A stretch of 64,000 nucleotides of DNA from Cellulosimicrobium cellulans (lineage in GTDB: Bacteria > Actinomycetota > Actinomycetes > Actinomycetales > Cellulomonadaceae), in NCBI RefSeq assembly GCF_024124905.1, contig NZ_JAMXST010000004.1:651411-715410 (forward strand), read 5' to 3'. Made by a program: the position numbers and the translations under genes. This document shows positions 58,101 to 64,000 of this stretch, piece after piece (within the stretch, counting starts at the first letter, position 1; each line of letters starts with the position of its first letter). The notes beneath the pieces were generated by a model, which had not been told where the DNA came from, did not search any database, and saw only the letters and a program-made list of their open reading frames with translations.

Positions 58101-60107
58101 CTCCTCGCGACGCTCACGCTGTCGCCGACCGGGAGCTGGGAGACGCCGGCGCGCGCACAGGCGGTCCCGGTCACCGACCCGGGCGGCACGCGCACGCTCT
58201 ACTTCGTCGCGCGCTCGACGACGGGGGCGACGGGCGACATGTTCGACGTCGACTCCGTCACCTTCACGGGCCGGGGCGCGGCGAACAACGTGGCCCCGGT
58301 GGTCGGCTCCGTGACGGCGACGCCCGCCACGGGCGACGCGCCGCTCGACGTCGCGTTCGCCGCGCAGGCCACCGACGCCGACGACGACGCGCTCACGTAC
58401 GCGTGGGAGTTCGGCGACGGCGGCACGGCGACGGGCGCGACGGCGCAGCACACCTACGCCGAGGCCGGGAGCTACACGGCCACGGTCACCGTGAGCGACC
58501 CGTCGGGCGCGCGCGCGACCGGGACCGTCGCGGTCTCCGTGTACGGCACGCTCGAGTGCACCGAGCCGGACCCGCAGCGCGGGCCCGCGGACGAGTTCGA
58601 GGGCGAGGCGCTCGACGGCTGCCGCTGGGACGTCGTGGACCTCCGCCCCGACCTCGCCCAGGTGCGCGACGGGAAGTGGGTCGTGCGCACGACCGACGCC
58701 GACTTCGCCGGAACCGGCAACCAGCGCGTGCCGAACATCATCACGACCGACCAGCCGGGCGACTCCTGGACGGTCGAGACGAAGATGACGGCCGCGTTCG
58801 CGAACCAGTACCAGCAGGGCGGCCTCATCGTCCGCGCGTCGGAGTCCGACTACGTCAAGCTCGCCGTGGTCCAGCACCCCGGTGGCCTGCGCGTCGAGCT
58901 CCGCAGCGAGATCGGCGACGTTGTGCAGTCCACGAACGGCGACGTCCTCGACGTCGCGAAGCCCGTCTACGGCGAGTACCTGCTGCGCCTGTCGCGCGAC
59001 GGCGACTCGTTCACCGGGTCGTTCTCGCTCGACAACGGGCAGACCTGGGTCCCGACCACGCGCGCGGTCACGCACGCGGGGCTCGGCGACGCGGGCGTCG
59101 GCGTGTTCGCGCTCGGCAAGAGCGCGGGCGCGAACCAGATCGACGTCGCGTTCGACCACGTGCGCGAGGTCGACGGCAGCGGCGTCCCCGTGTGCGAGGA
59201 CGTCACCGCGAGCGACACGTTCGACGGCAGCGGGTCCGGCCTCGGCCTCGACCCGTGCCGCTGGTACGTCGTCGACGCCGACCCGTCGCGGCTCGCCGTC
59301 GCGGACGGCGCGCTGCAGCTCACCACGACCGACGACGACGTGTACGGCGCGACGAACTCCACCGTGCCCAACATCGTCCGCTCGAAGGTCGTGACGGGCG
59401 ACGAGTGGACCGTCGAGACGACGGTGCGCGCCGACCTCACGCAGAACTACCACCAGGGCGGCCTCATGGTCTACAAGGACCAGGCCAACTACGTGAAGGT
59501 CGGCGTGATCCACAACGGCGGCACCGCCGGGACGGTCGGCTTCGAGGTCCGCAGCGAGAAGGGCGACGTCGTGCTGCAGCCGCAGCCCGGCGTCGGCTCG
59601 CTGCCGCGCGAGGCGGACGGGACGTACCACGTGCGTCTCGCCCGGTCCGGCGACACGTTCGTCGGCTCGTGGTCGCTCGACGGCGAGCAGTGGACCGAGC
59701 TCGCGGCCGTGACGAACGACCAGCTCGACGGGATCGGGGTCGGGCCGTTCGCGCTCGGCAAGAACCAGACCCAGCCCACGGTCGTCGCGTTCGAGGACTT
59801 CGTCCTCGTGGGCGAGGTGGTCGAGCAGCCGCTCGACGTCACGACCGAGGTCCAGGTCCGGTGCCTCGCCGGCAAGGCGTACGTCGCGGTGCGCGCGACG
59901 AACGCCGACGGCGTCCCGATCGACGTCACGCTGACGACGCCGTTCGGCACCAAGGCGTTCACGGCCGTCCGGCCGGGCGCCTCGGCGTACCAGTCGTTCG
60001 CCGCCCGGGCGACGTCCGTCGAGGCGGGCGTCGTGGGCGTCGCGGCGACGGGCGACGGCCGCACGTTCGCGGCCGATCTCGCGTACGACGCCGCGAGCTG
60101 CGGCTGA
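55116..60107 (+). CDS. Giant secreted ThuA / sugar-dehydrogenase-like / PKD / CBM protein 3
   Basis: 1663-residue exported protein with the same domain order as protein 1, its closest relative here. Signal peptide about 1-36 (LATAAPAAAHDEF). ThuA 39-264 (SVMVFSKTAAFRHGSIPAG), propeller 269-722 (CCHAGGEIDFDAEGNLYLS, IYAMGFRNPFRFAVD), PKD 724-812, sandwich with GHDNHGHP 812-925, CBM6-like 925-1054, PKD 1059-1145, two concanavalin-like sandwiches 1156-1355 and 1364-1568, and the C-terminal module 1572-1663. GTG start behind AAGGAGGAGAA. A 17-19-bp palindrome ends the transcript. A PQQ or related cofactor would have to come from outside the window. Confidence 0.85.
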   Translation: MTARPSRGRRQGVAAVTAAALVAPALTLATAAPAAAHDEFSVMVFSKTAAFRHGSIPAGIAAIQQLGTEHHFAVTPTEDAGAFTDANLAQYDAVVWLSTTGDVLNDEQQGAFERYIAAGGGYAGVHAASDTEYDWPWYGELVGAYFNSHPQNQDATVVVADDEHPSTAHLPAAWDRYDEWYNYRENPRGQVHVLASLDESSYSPGSGAMGADHPIAWCQEYGGGRSWYTGGGHTDESYTDPAFVQHLLGGIQTAAGAVDADCGATVDASFEQVTLAKGAAKTGEPIAMAVLPDGDVLHTSRDGRVWYTTADATTALAGTVPVYTHDEDGLQGVAIDPGFAENRWVYLYYAPKLDTPPGDAPETSADPAAFEAFEGYNQLSRFRLTEQNLLDLASEQKILEVPADRGLCCHAGGEIDFDAEGNLYLSTGDDTNPFASDGYAPIDERATRNPAFDARRSSGNTNDLRGKLLRITVAEDGSYTVPEGNLFPEGEYEAGKTRPEIYAMGFRNPFRFAVDKATGEVHLGDYGPDAGGANANRGPGGTVEFNVISEAGNYGWPYCIGDNLAYNDYDFETKVSGPKFDCAAPKNTSPHNTGLVDLPPAVPAWQPYDGGSVPAFGTGGESPMGAVVYDYDPALESETKFPAYYDGKPLLYEWDRAWIKEAIRNEDGSPAGFVPALEFMDLRRPMNLEFGPDGSLYVLDYGGGYFGGDALSAVYRIDYVRGGRSPVAQIDATPTNGQAPLVVSFDGTGSSHPDGKEFTYAWDLDADGETDATDAQVSRTFTENGQHEVRLTVTDADGKQGVATTTITVGNTAPEVTLELPADGQFFDFGDQVPFRVTVTDAEDGAQVDCSRVVVEYILGHDNHGHPLSSATGCEGVLTTAKDEGHGLDANIFGVVNATYTDGGGADGVPALASDDEAVLHTRTKQAEYFTDSQGVQVVAKDVSEGGKQLGYIAAGDWFAFDRMNLAGIDAISARYSSGGSGGVLDVRDGAVDGPLLATLTLSPTGSWETPARAQAVPVTDPGGTRTLYFVARSTTGATGDMFDVDSVTFTGRGAANNVAPVVGSVTATPATGDAPLDVAFAAQATDADDDALTYAWEFGDGGTATGATAQHTYAEAGSYTATVTVSDPSGARATGTVAVSVYGTLECTEPDPQRGPADEFEGEALDGCRWDVVDLRPDLAQVRDGKWVVRTTDADFAGTGNQRVPNIITTDQPGDSWTVETKMTAAFANQYQQGGLIVRASESDYVKLAVVQHPGGLRVELRSEIGDVVQSTNGDVLDVAKPVYGEYLLRLSRDGDSFTGSFSLDNGQTWVPTTRAVTHAGLGDAGVGVFALGKSAGANQIDVAFDHVREVDGSGVPVCEDVTASDTFDGSGSGLGLDPCRWYVVDADPSRLAVADGALQLTTTDDDVYGATNSTVPNIVRSKVVTGDEWTVETTVRADLTQNYHQGGLMVYKDQANYVKVGVIHNGGTAGTVGFEVRSEKGDVVLQPQPGVGSLPREADGTYHVRLARSGDTFVGSWSLDGEQWTELAAVTNDQLDGIGVGPFALGKNQTQPTVVAFEDFVLVGEVVEQPLDVTTEVQVRCLAGKAYVAVRATNADGVPIDVTLTTPFGTKAFTAVRPGASAYQSFAARATSVEAGVVGVAATGDGRTFAADLAYDAASCG

Positions 60108-60128
60108 CGCGGCAGCTCGCGCAGCAGG

Positions 60129-60166
60129 CCGAGGGCCGGTCGGGGACGTCCCCGACCGGCCCTCGG
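60129..60166. terminator. Bidirectional terminator palindrome
   Basis: A perfect 38-bp palindrome (left half starts CCGAGGGCCGGTCGGGG) between the convergent giant protein 3 and acetyltransferase genes. It folds into a 17-bp stem with a 4-nt loop. Confidence 0.85.
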
Positions 60167-60188
60167 TCGCGCGGGACGTCGCGCCGCG

Positions 60189-60794
60189 TCAGGCGCGGGG
60201 GAGCGCCATGACCACGTCGGTGTGCCTCTCGCCGCCGACCACGTAGGTGCGCCCGCCGACGACGTCGAAGCGGTGCTTGCGGTAGAACGCCTGCGCCCGA
60301 GCGTTGAGACCGTTCGTGCCGAGCCAGACGCGCAGGCCGGGACCGAGCCGAGCGGCCGCGTCGGTCGCCGCGGTCATGAGCACGCCCGCCACGCCCGTGC
60401 CCTGGGCGCCGGGGCGCACGTAGATCTTCGAGAGCTCGACCGCCTCGCCGGGCCCGACGGCCGCCGCGACGTCCGGGTCGTCCGGCTCGCCGCGGACGAG
60501 GAGCGCGTACCCGAGGAGGCCCGGGTCGTCGTGCGCGTCGGGGACGTCGTCCGTGACGTCGTCGGGCACCGGCTCGACGAGGAGGAGCGCGTGCGCGGCG
60601 CTCGCGGCCCACCCGCGGAACCGTTCGGGCGAGAGCTGGGTCGCGACGTGCTCGGCGATCGCCTCGGGCGACGTACCGGGCGGGCACGCGAGCGGGAAGG
60701 TCAGGGCGGCGAGCCCGGCGAGCGCGGGTGCGTCGGCGGTCGTCGCGCGGCGCACGCGGACGGCGGCCGGGGCGGTGGTCAGGTCGTCGGGCAT
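60189..60794 (-). CDS. GNAT-family N-acetyltransferase
   Basis: 201-residue acetyl-CoA-dependent transferase. [20 protein letters not shown] is the typical N-terminal strand and helix; [20 protein letters not shown] carries the acetyl-CoA pyrophosphate loop (here Q-G-T-G-V-A, about residues 135-145), followed by [19 protein letters not shown] with the conserved tyrosine. Substrate unknown. Start is the ATG at 60794; the frame runs open to 61547, but that stretch is antisense to pxpA. It is divergent from pxpA with 81 bp between. Confidence 0.82.
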   Translation of the reverse strand: MPDDLTTAPAAVRVRRATTADAPALAGLAALTFPLACPPGTSPEAIAEHVATQLSPERFRGWAASAAHALLLVEPVPDDVTDDVPDAHDDPGLLGYALLVRGEPDDPDVAAAVGPGEAVELSKIYVRPGAQGTGVAGVLMTAATDAAARLGPGLRVWLGTNGLNARAQAFYRKHRFDVVGGRTYVVGGERHTDVVMALPRA

Positions 60795-60875
60795 GCCTGC
60801 GAATCTACGCCCGCGAGCCGGGCGGGCGGGTCCCGCACCCGCCCGCGCGGCGGCGCCTCCGTGCATGATGGACGC

Positions 60876-61670
60876 GTGACGCGCATCGACCTCAACGCCG
60901 ACCTCGGCGAGGGCTTCGGCCGCTGGACCCTCGCCGACGACCAGGCCCTGCTCGGCCTCGTGACCAGCGCGAACGTCGCCTGCGGGTTCCACGCGGGCGA
61001 CCCGGCGACGATGCGGAGCGTGACGCGGGACGCCGTCGCGCGCGGCGTGCGCGTCGGCGCGCACGTGAGCTACCGCGACCTCGCGGGCTTCGGGCGGCGC
61101 TTCATGGAGGTCGGCCCGGCCGAGCTCGCCGATGACGTCCTCTACCAGCTCGCCGCGCTCGACGGCTTCGCGCGGCTCGCGGGGGACCGGGTGCGCTACG
61201 TCAAGCCGCACGGGGCGCTCTACAACGCGATCGTCCACCACGAGGCGCAGGCGCGCGCGGTCGTCGACGCCGTCCGCGCCTACGACCCCGCCCTCCCCGT
61301 GGTCGGCCTCCCCGGCTCCGCGGTGCTGCGCCTCGCCGACGCGGCCGGGCTCCCCACGGTGCGCGAGGCGTTCGCCGACCGGGCCTACCTCCCCACGGGC
61401 GAGCTGGTCCCGCGCGGCCTGCCGGGCGCCGTCGTGCACGACGCCGAGCAGGTCGCCCGGCGCGTCGTCGAGCTCGCCACGTCGGGCACGGTGCTCGCCG
61501 CGGACGGCGCGCCCCTGCGCGTGGAGGCCGACTCGGTGTGCGTCCACTCCGACACGCCGGGCGCCGTCGGGCTCCTGGGCGCCGTCCGCGCCGCCCTCCA
61601 GGGTGCGGGCGTTGAACTGCGGCCCTTCGCCGACGCCCGGCCGGGTGCGGGCGAGGGCACCGCGCCGTGA
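60876..61670 (+). CDS. pxpA: 5-oxoprolinase subunit PxpA (LamB/YcsF family)
   Basis: 264-residue subunit of the ATP-dependent 5-oxoprolinase PxpABC, which reopens 5-oxoproline (pyroglutamate, a metabolic damage product) to glutamate. [15 protein letters not shown] is the family's N-terminal signature; [30 protein letters not shown] and [12 protein letters not shown] are equally characteristic, and [14 protein letters not shown] ends the barrel. GTG start at 60876 without a clear Shine-Dalgarno. The stop overlaps the next gene by 4 bp (GTGA), giving the expected pxpA-pxpBC order. Confidence 0.93.
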   Translation: MTRIDLNADLGEGFGRWTLADDQALLGLVTSANVACGFHAGDPATMRSVTRDAVARGVRVGAHVSYRDLAGFGRRFMEVGPAELADDVLYQLAALDGFARLAGDRVRYVKPHGALYNAIVHHEAQARAVVDAVRAYDPALPVVGLPGSAVLRLADAAGLPTVREAFADRAYLPTGELVPRGLPGAVVHDAEQVARRVVELATSGTVLAADGAPLRVEADSVCVHSDTPGAVGLLGAVRAALQGAGVELRPFADARPGAGEGTAP

Positions 61671-63496
61671 CGGGCGCCGTCCACGGGTTCGGTGAGACCG
61701 CGCTGCTCGTCGACCTGCCCGACCTGGCGGCCGTGCGGTCGCTGCACCGGGCGCTCGCGGCCGACGTGCCGCCCGGGATCGTGGACGTGGTCCCGGCCGC
61801 GCGGACCGTCCTGGTCCGGTGCGCGGCGCGCGGTGACGTCGCCCGTGCCCGCGCCTGGGTCCAGGAGGCGCTGCTCCGCGCGTCGTCGGACGACGAGCCT
61901 CCGGCCGCCGGTCCCGTGGTGGAGATCCCGGTGCGCTACGACGGCCCCGACCTGGACGACGTCGCCCGCTGGGCGGGGGTGAGCACCGAGGAGGTCGTCG
62001 CCCGGCACTCCGGGCGCGAGTACGAGGCCGCGTTCGGCGGCTTCGCGCCGGGCTTCACGTACCTCGTGGGCGTCGATCCCGTCATCGCGGCGCCGCGCCT
62101 CGCGACGCCGCGCACGCGCGTCCCCGCGGGGTCCGTCGCGCTCGCCGGCGACCTCACGGCCGTCTATCCCGGCGAGTCCCCGGGCGGGTGGCGCCTGCTC
62201 GGCCGCACCGGCGCACGGATGTTCGACGTCGACCGCGACCCGCCCGCGCTCGTCGCACCCGGAGCGCGCGTCCGGTTCGTGCCCGTGCGGGGAGGCGCCA
62301 CGCCCCGACGCCCAGGGCCGAGCGGCGAGCCGCCGACCGCCGTCTCCGCGTCGCCACCGGAGGAGGTGCCGGTCGAGACGCGGGGTGAGCCGCCGCCCGC
62401 CGTCCCCACGGCGCCACCGGTCGAGACGCGGGGTGGGCCGGCGACCGCGGCCGCGGGGGAGGACCGGGTGGTCGCGCCGGACGGAGCGAGCCGAGCGGGT
62501 GCGGGCGTCGAGGTGCTCGCGACGGGTCCCCTCGTCCTGGTCGAGGACGACGGCCGGCCCGGCCTCGCCGCGGTCGGCGTCGGACCGTCGGGGGCGGCGG
62601 ACCGGACCTCCCACGGGCTCGCCAACCGCCTCGTCGGCAACCCTCAGGGCGCCGCGGCCCTCGAGGTCACGCTCGGCGGGCTCGCGCTCCGGTTCCGGGG
62701 CCGCGCGGTCGTCGCGCTCTCCGGGGCGGCGGTCCCGGCCACGGTCGCCGGGGTTCCCGTGGGCATGAACGCGCCCGTGCGGGTGAACGACGGGGCGGTG
62801 CTGCGGCTCGGTCAGGCTGCCCGGGGGCTACGGACCTACGTCGCGGTCCGGGGCGGGATCGTCGCGGACGCGGTGCTCGGCTCGCGGTCCCGCGACCTCC
62901 TGTCCGGACTCGGACCGGACCCGCTCGCCCCGGGGGACGTGCTGCGGGTCGGAGCACCGCCCCCGGGCTCGTGGCTGCCGGTCGACGTGGCGCCGGTGCG
63001 GCACGTCCCGGGCGTCCTGCGCCCGGGGGAGCGGGCGGGCGCCGTGCTCGAGGTGCTCCCCGGCCCGCGAGGCGACTGGTTCCTCCCCGGGGCGTGGCAG
63101 GCGCTGCGGGCGCTGCGGACCGTGGGCGCGGACAGCGACCGCGTCGCGATCCGCCTCGACGGGCAGGCGGTCCCGCGGCGGGCGGGCGAGCTCCCGTCCG
63201 AAGGCCTCGTCCGCGGGGCGGTGCAGATCCCGCCCGACGGTCGGCCGGTCGTGTTCCTGGCGGACCGTCCCGTCACCGGCGGGTACCCCGTCATCGGGGT
63301 GCTGCGCGAGGAGGACGTCGACCGCGCGGCGCAGCTCCGTCCGGGCGACCGGGTCGTGCTCCGGGGGACGCGGGGGACTGACGAGGACGCACGCCCACGC
63401 GCGCACGACGGGTGCGCGCGACCTGGTGCGCAACGCCCGGTGGGCGGCGCGCGGACGGAGGTGCCGGCGGCGCGTGGGCGAGGGCCGAGGCGCTGA
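61667..63496 (+). CDS. 5-oxoprolinase subunits PxpB and PxpC fused in one polypeptide
   Basis: 609-residue fusion. Residues 1-205 are the PxpB/KipI part (allophanate hydrolase subunit 1 family) with [14 protein letters not shown] and [21 protein letters not shown] Pro/Gly/Glu-rich linker (about 208-275) contains two similar VETRG stretches. Residues 278-580 are the PxpC/KipA part with [32 protein letters not shown] and [20 protein letters not shown]. Many bacteria encode B and C separately; here they are joined. The last 40 residues are Arg/Gly-rich and dissimilar to the family, so the 3' end may be extended. GTG start overlaps pxpA. Confidence 0.88.
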   Translation: MTGAVHGFGETALLVDLPDLAAVRSLHRALAADVPPGIVDVVPAARTVLVRCAARGDVARARAWVQEALLRASSDDEPPAAGPVVEIPVRYDGPDLDDVARWAGVSTEEVVARHSGREYEAAFGGFAPGFTYLVGVDPVIAAPRLATPRTRVPAGSVALAGDLTAVYPGESPGGWRLLGRTGARMFDVDRDPPALVAPGARVRFVPVRGGATPRRPGPSGEPPTAVSASPPEEVPVETRGEPPPAVPTAPPVETRGGPATAAAGEDRVVAPDGASRAGAGVEVLATGPLVLVEDDGRPGLAAVGVGPSGAADRTSHGLANRLVGNPQGAAALEVTLGGLALRFRGRAVVALSGAAVPATVAGVPVGMNAPVRVNDGAVLRLGQAARGLRTYVAVRGGIVADAVLGSRSRDLLSGLGPDPLAPGDVLRVGAPPPGSWLPVDVAPVRHVPGVLRPGERAGAVLEVLPGPRGDWFLPGAWQALRALRTVGADSDRVAIRLDGQAVPRRAGELPSEGLVRGAVQIPPDGRPVVFLADRPVTGGYPVIGVLREEDVDRAAQLRPGDRVVLRGTRGTDEDARPRAHDGCARPGAQRPVGGARTEVPAARGRGPRR

Positions 63497-63555
63497 CCTG
63501 GACCAGGACCGACGAACGGGTGCGCGGCGTGTGTGCCGGGTCACCCGGACCCGGC

Positions 63556-63585
63556 TTGACCCTGGCGCGACGGGCCGCGTAATGT
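63556..63585 (+). promoter_or_regulatory. Probable rrn promoter P1
   Basis: TTGACC, 18-nt spacer, TAATGT. The best sigma-70-type promoter of the window and first in a tandem series. Confidence 0.65.
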
Positions 63586-63653
63586 TCTGGATGTCGGCCC
63601 GACAGGGAGGAACAGACACCGCCTCGAATGATCGAGGGTGGCTGGTCCCGGGG

Positions 63654-63683
63654 TCGAAACCCTTCCACCGCATGGCGTAGGAT
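63654..63683 (+). promoter_or_regulatory. Possible rrn promoter P2
   Basis: TAGGAT -10 box with only a weak -35 (TCGAAA) 18 nt upstream. Confidence 0.4.
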
Positions 63684-63742
63684 GTTCTCCTGCCCGCAGC
63701 GAGGAAGTCCCAGGACGACTGGACCACGGCGAACAGCCGGGG

Positions 63743-63771
63743 TTGAGGAGTCGGGGAGGGCCTGGTAAGGT
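63743..63771 (+). promoter_or_regulatory. Probable rrn promoter P3
   Basis: TTGAGG, 17-nt spacer, TAAGGT. Its start would lie about 55 nt before the conserved leader motif at 63832. Confidence 0.55.
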
Positions 63772-64000
63772 TGAAGGGTTGCCCCAAGCGAGGTTCTGCC
63801 CGGTCGGGTGGTGCTGAGTTGGTGTGTGTCGGTTGTTTGAGAACTCAACAGTGTGCTTGTTAGTCAATGCCAATTTTTGTCCCTGTGGCATGGCTGATCG
63901 TCTTCACCCGTCGGGTGGGGTGGTTGGTTGTGTCTGGGATTCCTTTGGTTGATTTCGGAAGATGATGTCATCTTTCGTGTTGATGCCAGTTTTGTGAACC
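63772..64000 (+). other. Leader of a ribosomal RNA operon (16S gene beyond the right edge)
   Basis: No coding frame. The GTTTGAGAACTCAACAGTGTG motif (within 63832-63855) is a conserved antitermination/leader element of actinobacterial rrn operons. AT-richer DNA follows with small inverted repeats (ATGCCA/TGGCAT, and AAGATGA/TCATCTT at 63959-63974) that could take part in pre-16S folding. No mature 16S sequence is reached. Confidence 0.7.

Noticed and set aside
46803..59630. A 4275-codon open frame on the minus strand
   Set aside because: It runs antisense to seven well-supported genes and their spacers, has Arg/Val/Asp-rich repetitive composition, and is open only because the sense genes avoid TTA, CTA and TCA codons.

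Overview
The window is a GC-rich actinobacterial chromosome segment. Nearly all codons end in G or C, GTG starts are common, adjacent genes often overlap by 4 bp (ATGA/GTGA), and at least two genes look leaderless. Gene content (NAD-dependent ligase next to mnmA, GH65 phosphorylase, many secreted carbohydrate-active modules) fits the Micrococcales, probably the Promicromonosporaceae/Cellulomonadaceae (Cellulosimicrobium-like). That placement is inference.

1-11.7 kb: end of a PhoX-type phosphatase, an APH-like kinase, cysteine desulfurase and MnmA (sulfur relay to tRNA wobble thiolation), a SnoaL-like protein, a MetE-like protein lacking expected zinc ligands, and a beta-phosphoglucomutase-like HAD / GH65 phosphorylase pair for phosphorolytic disaccharide use. 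11.6-24.8 kb: prolyl oligopeptidase, AdhE behind a Rex-type operator, a large propeller-like lipoprotein, a two-component system, a VanY-like carboxypeptidase, an alpha/beta-hydrolase relic and LigA.

24.8-60.1 kb is the accessory core, a large sugar-catabolism island. A DapA-family aldolase, a stand-alone ThuA protein and a ROK repressor lie on the minus strand. Divergent from them is locus I: ABC ATPase, permease, binding lipoprotein, Gfo/Idh/MocA oxidoreductase, a 1660-residue secreted protein, a membrane protein and a TIM-barrel isomerase-like enzyme. After tandem hairpins comes locus II: a second Gfo/Idh/MocA oxidoreductase, ABC ATPase, two permeases, a binding lipoprotein, a second TIM-barrel enzyme and two more giant secreted proteins with a membrane protein between them. 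The three giants share one architecture: ThuA domain, sugar-dehydrogenase-like (PQQ-type) propeller, PKD, His-containing beta-sandwich, CBM6-like module, then further beta-sandwiches and a common C-terminal module. A 24-bp operator-like sequence overlaps the -35 region in front of both loci and lies beside the ROK gene, so all of this may be one regulon.

My working model is an oxidative (3-keto-sugar type) glycoside pathway. Secreted ThuA-dehydrogenase proteins modify an extracellular glycoside or anhydrosugar, two RbsABC-type importers bring products in, and two Gfo/Idh/MocA enzymes plus two TIM-barrel enzymes carry out oxidation, elimination, hydration and reduction. The gene inventory is seen in the sequence; substrate and chemistry are inferred.

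60.1-64 kb: a GNAT acetyltransferase, 5-oxoprolinase subunit PxpA and a PxpB-PxpC fusion, then about 500 bp with tandem promoters and a conserved leader motif pointing into an rRNA operon whose 16S gene should start just past the right edge.
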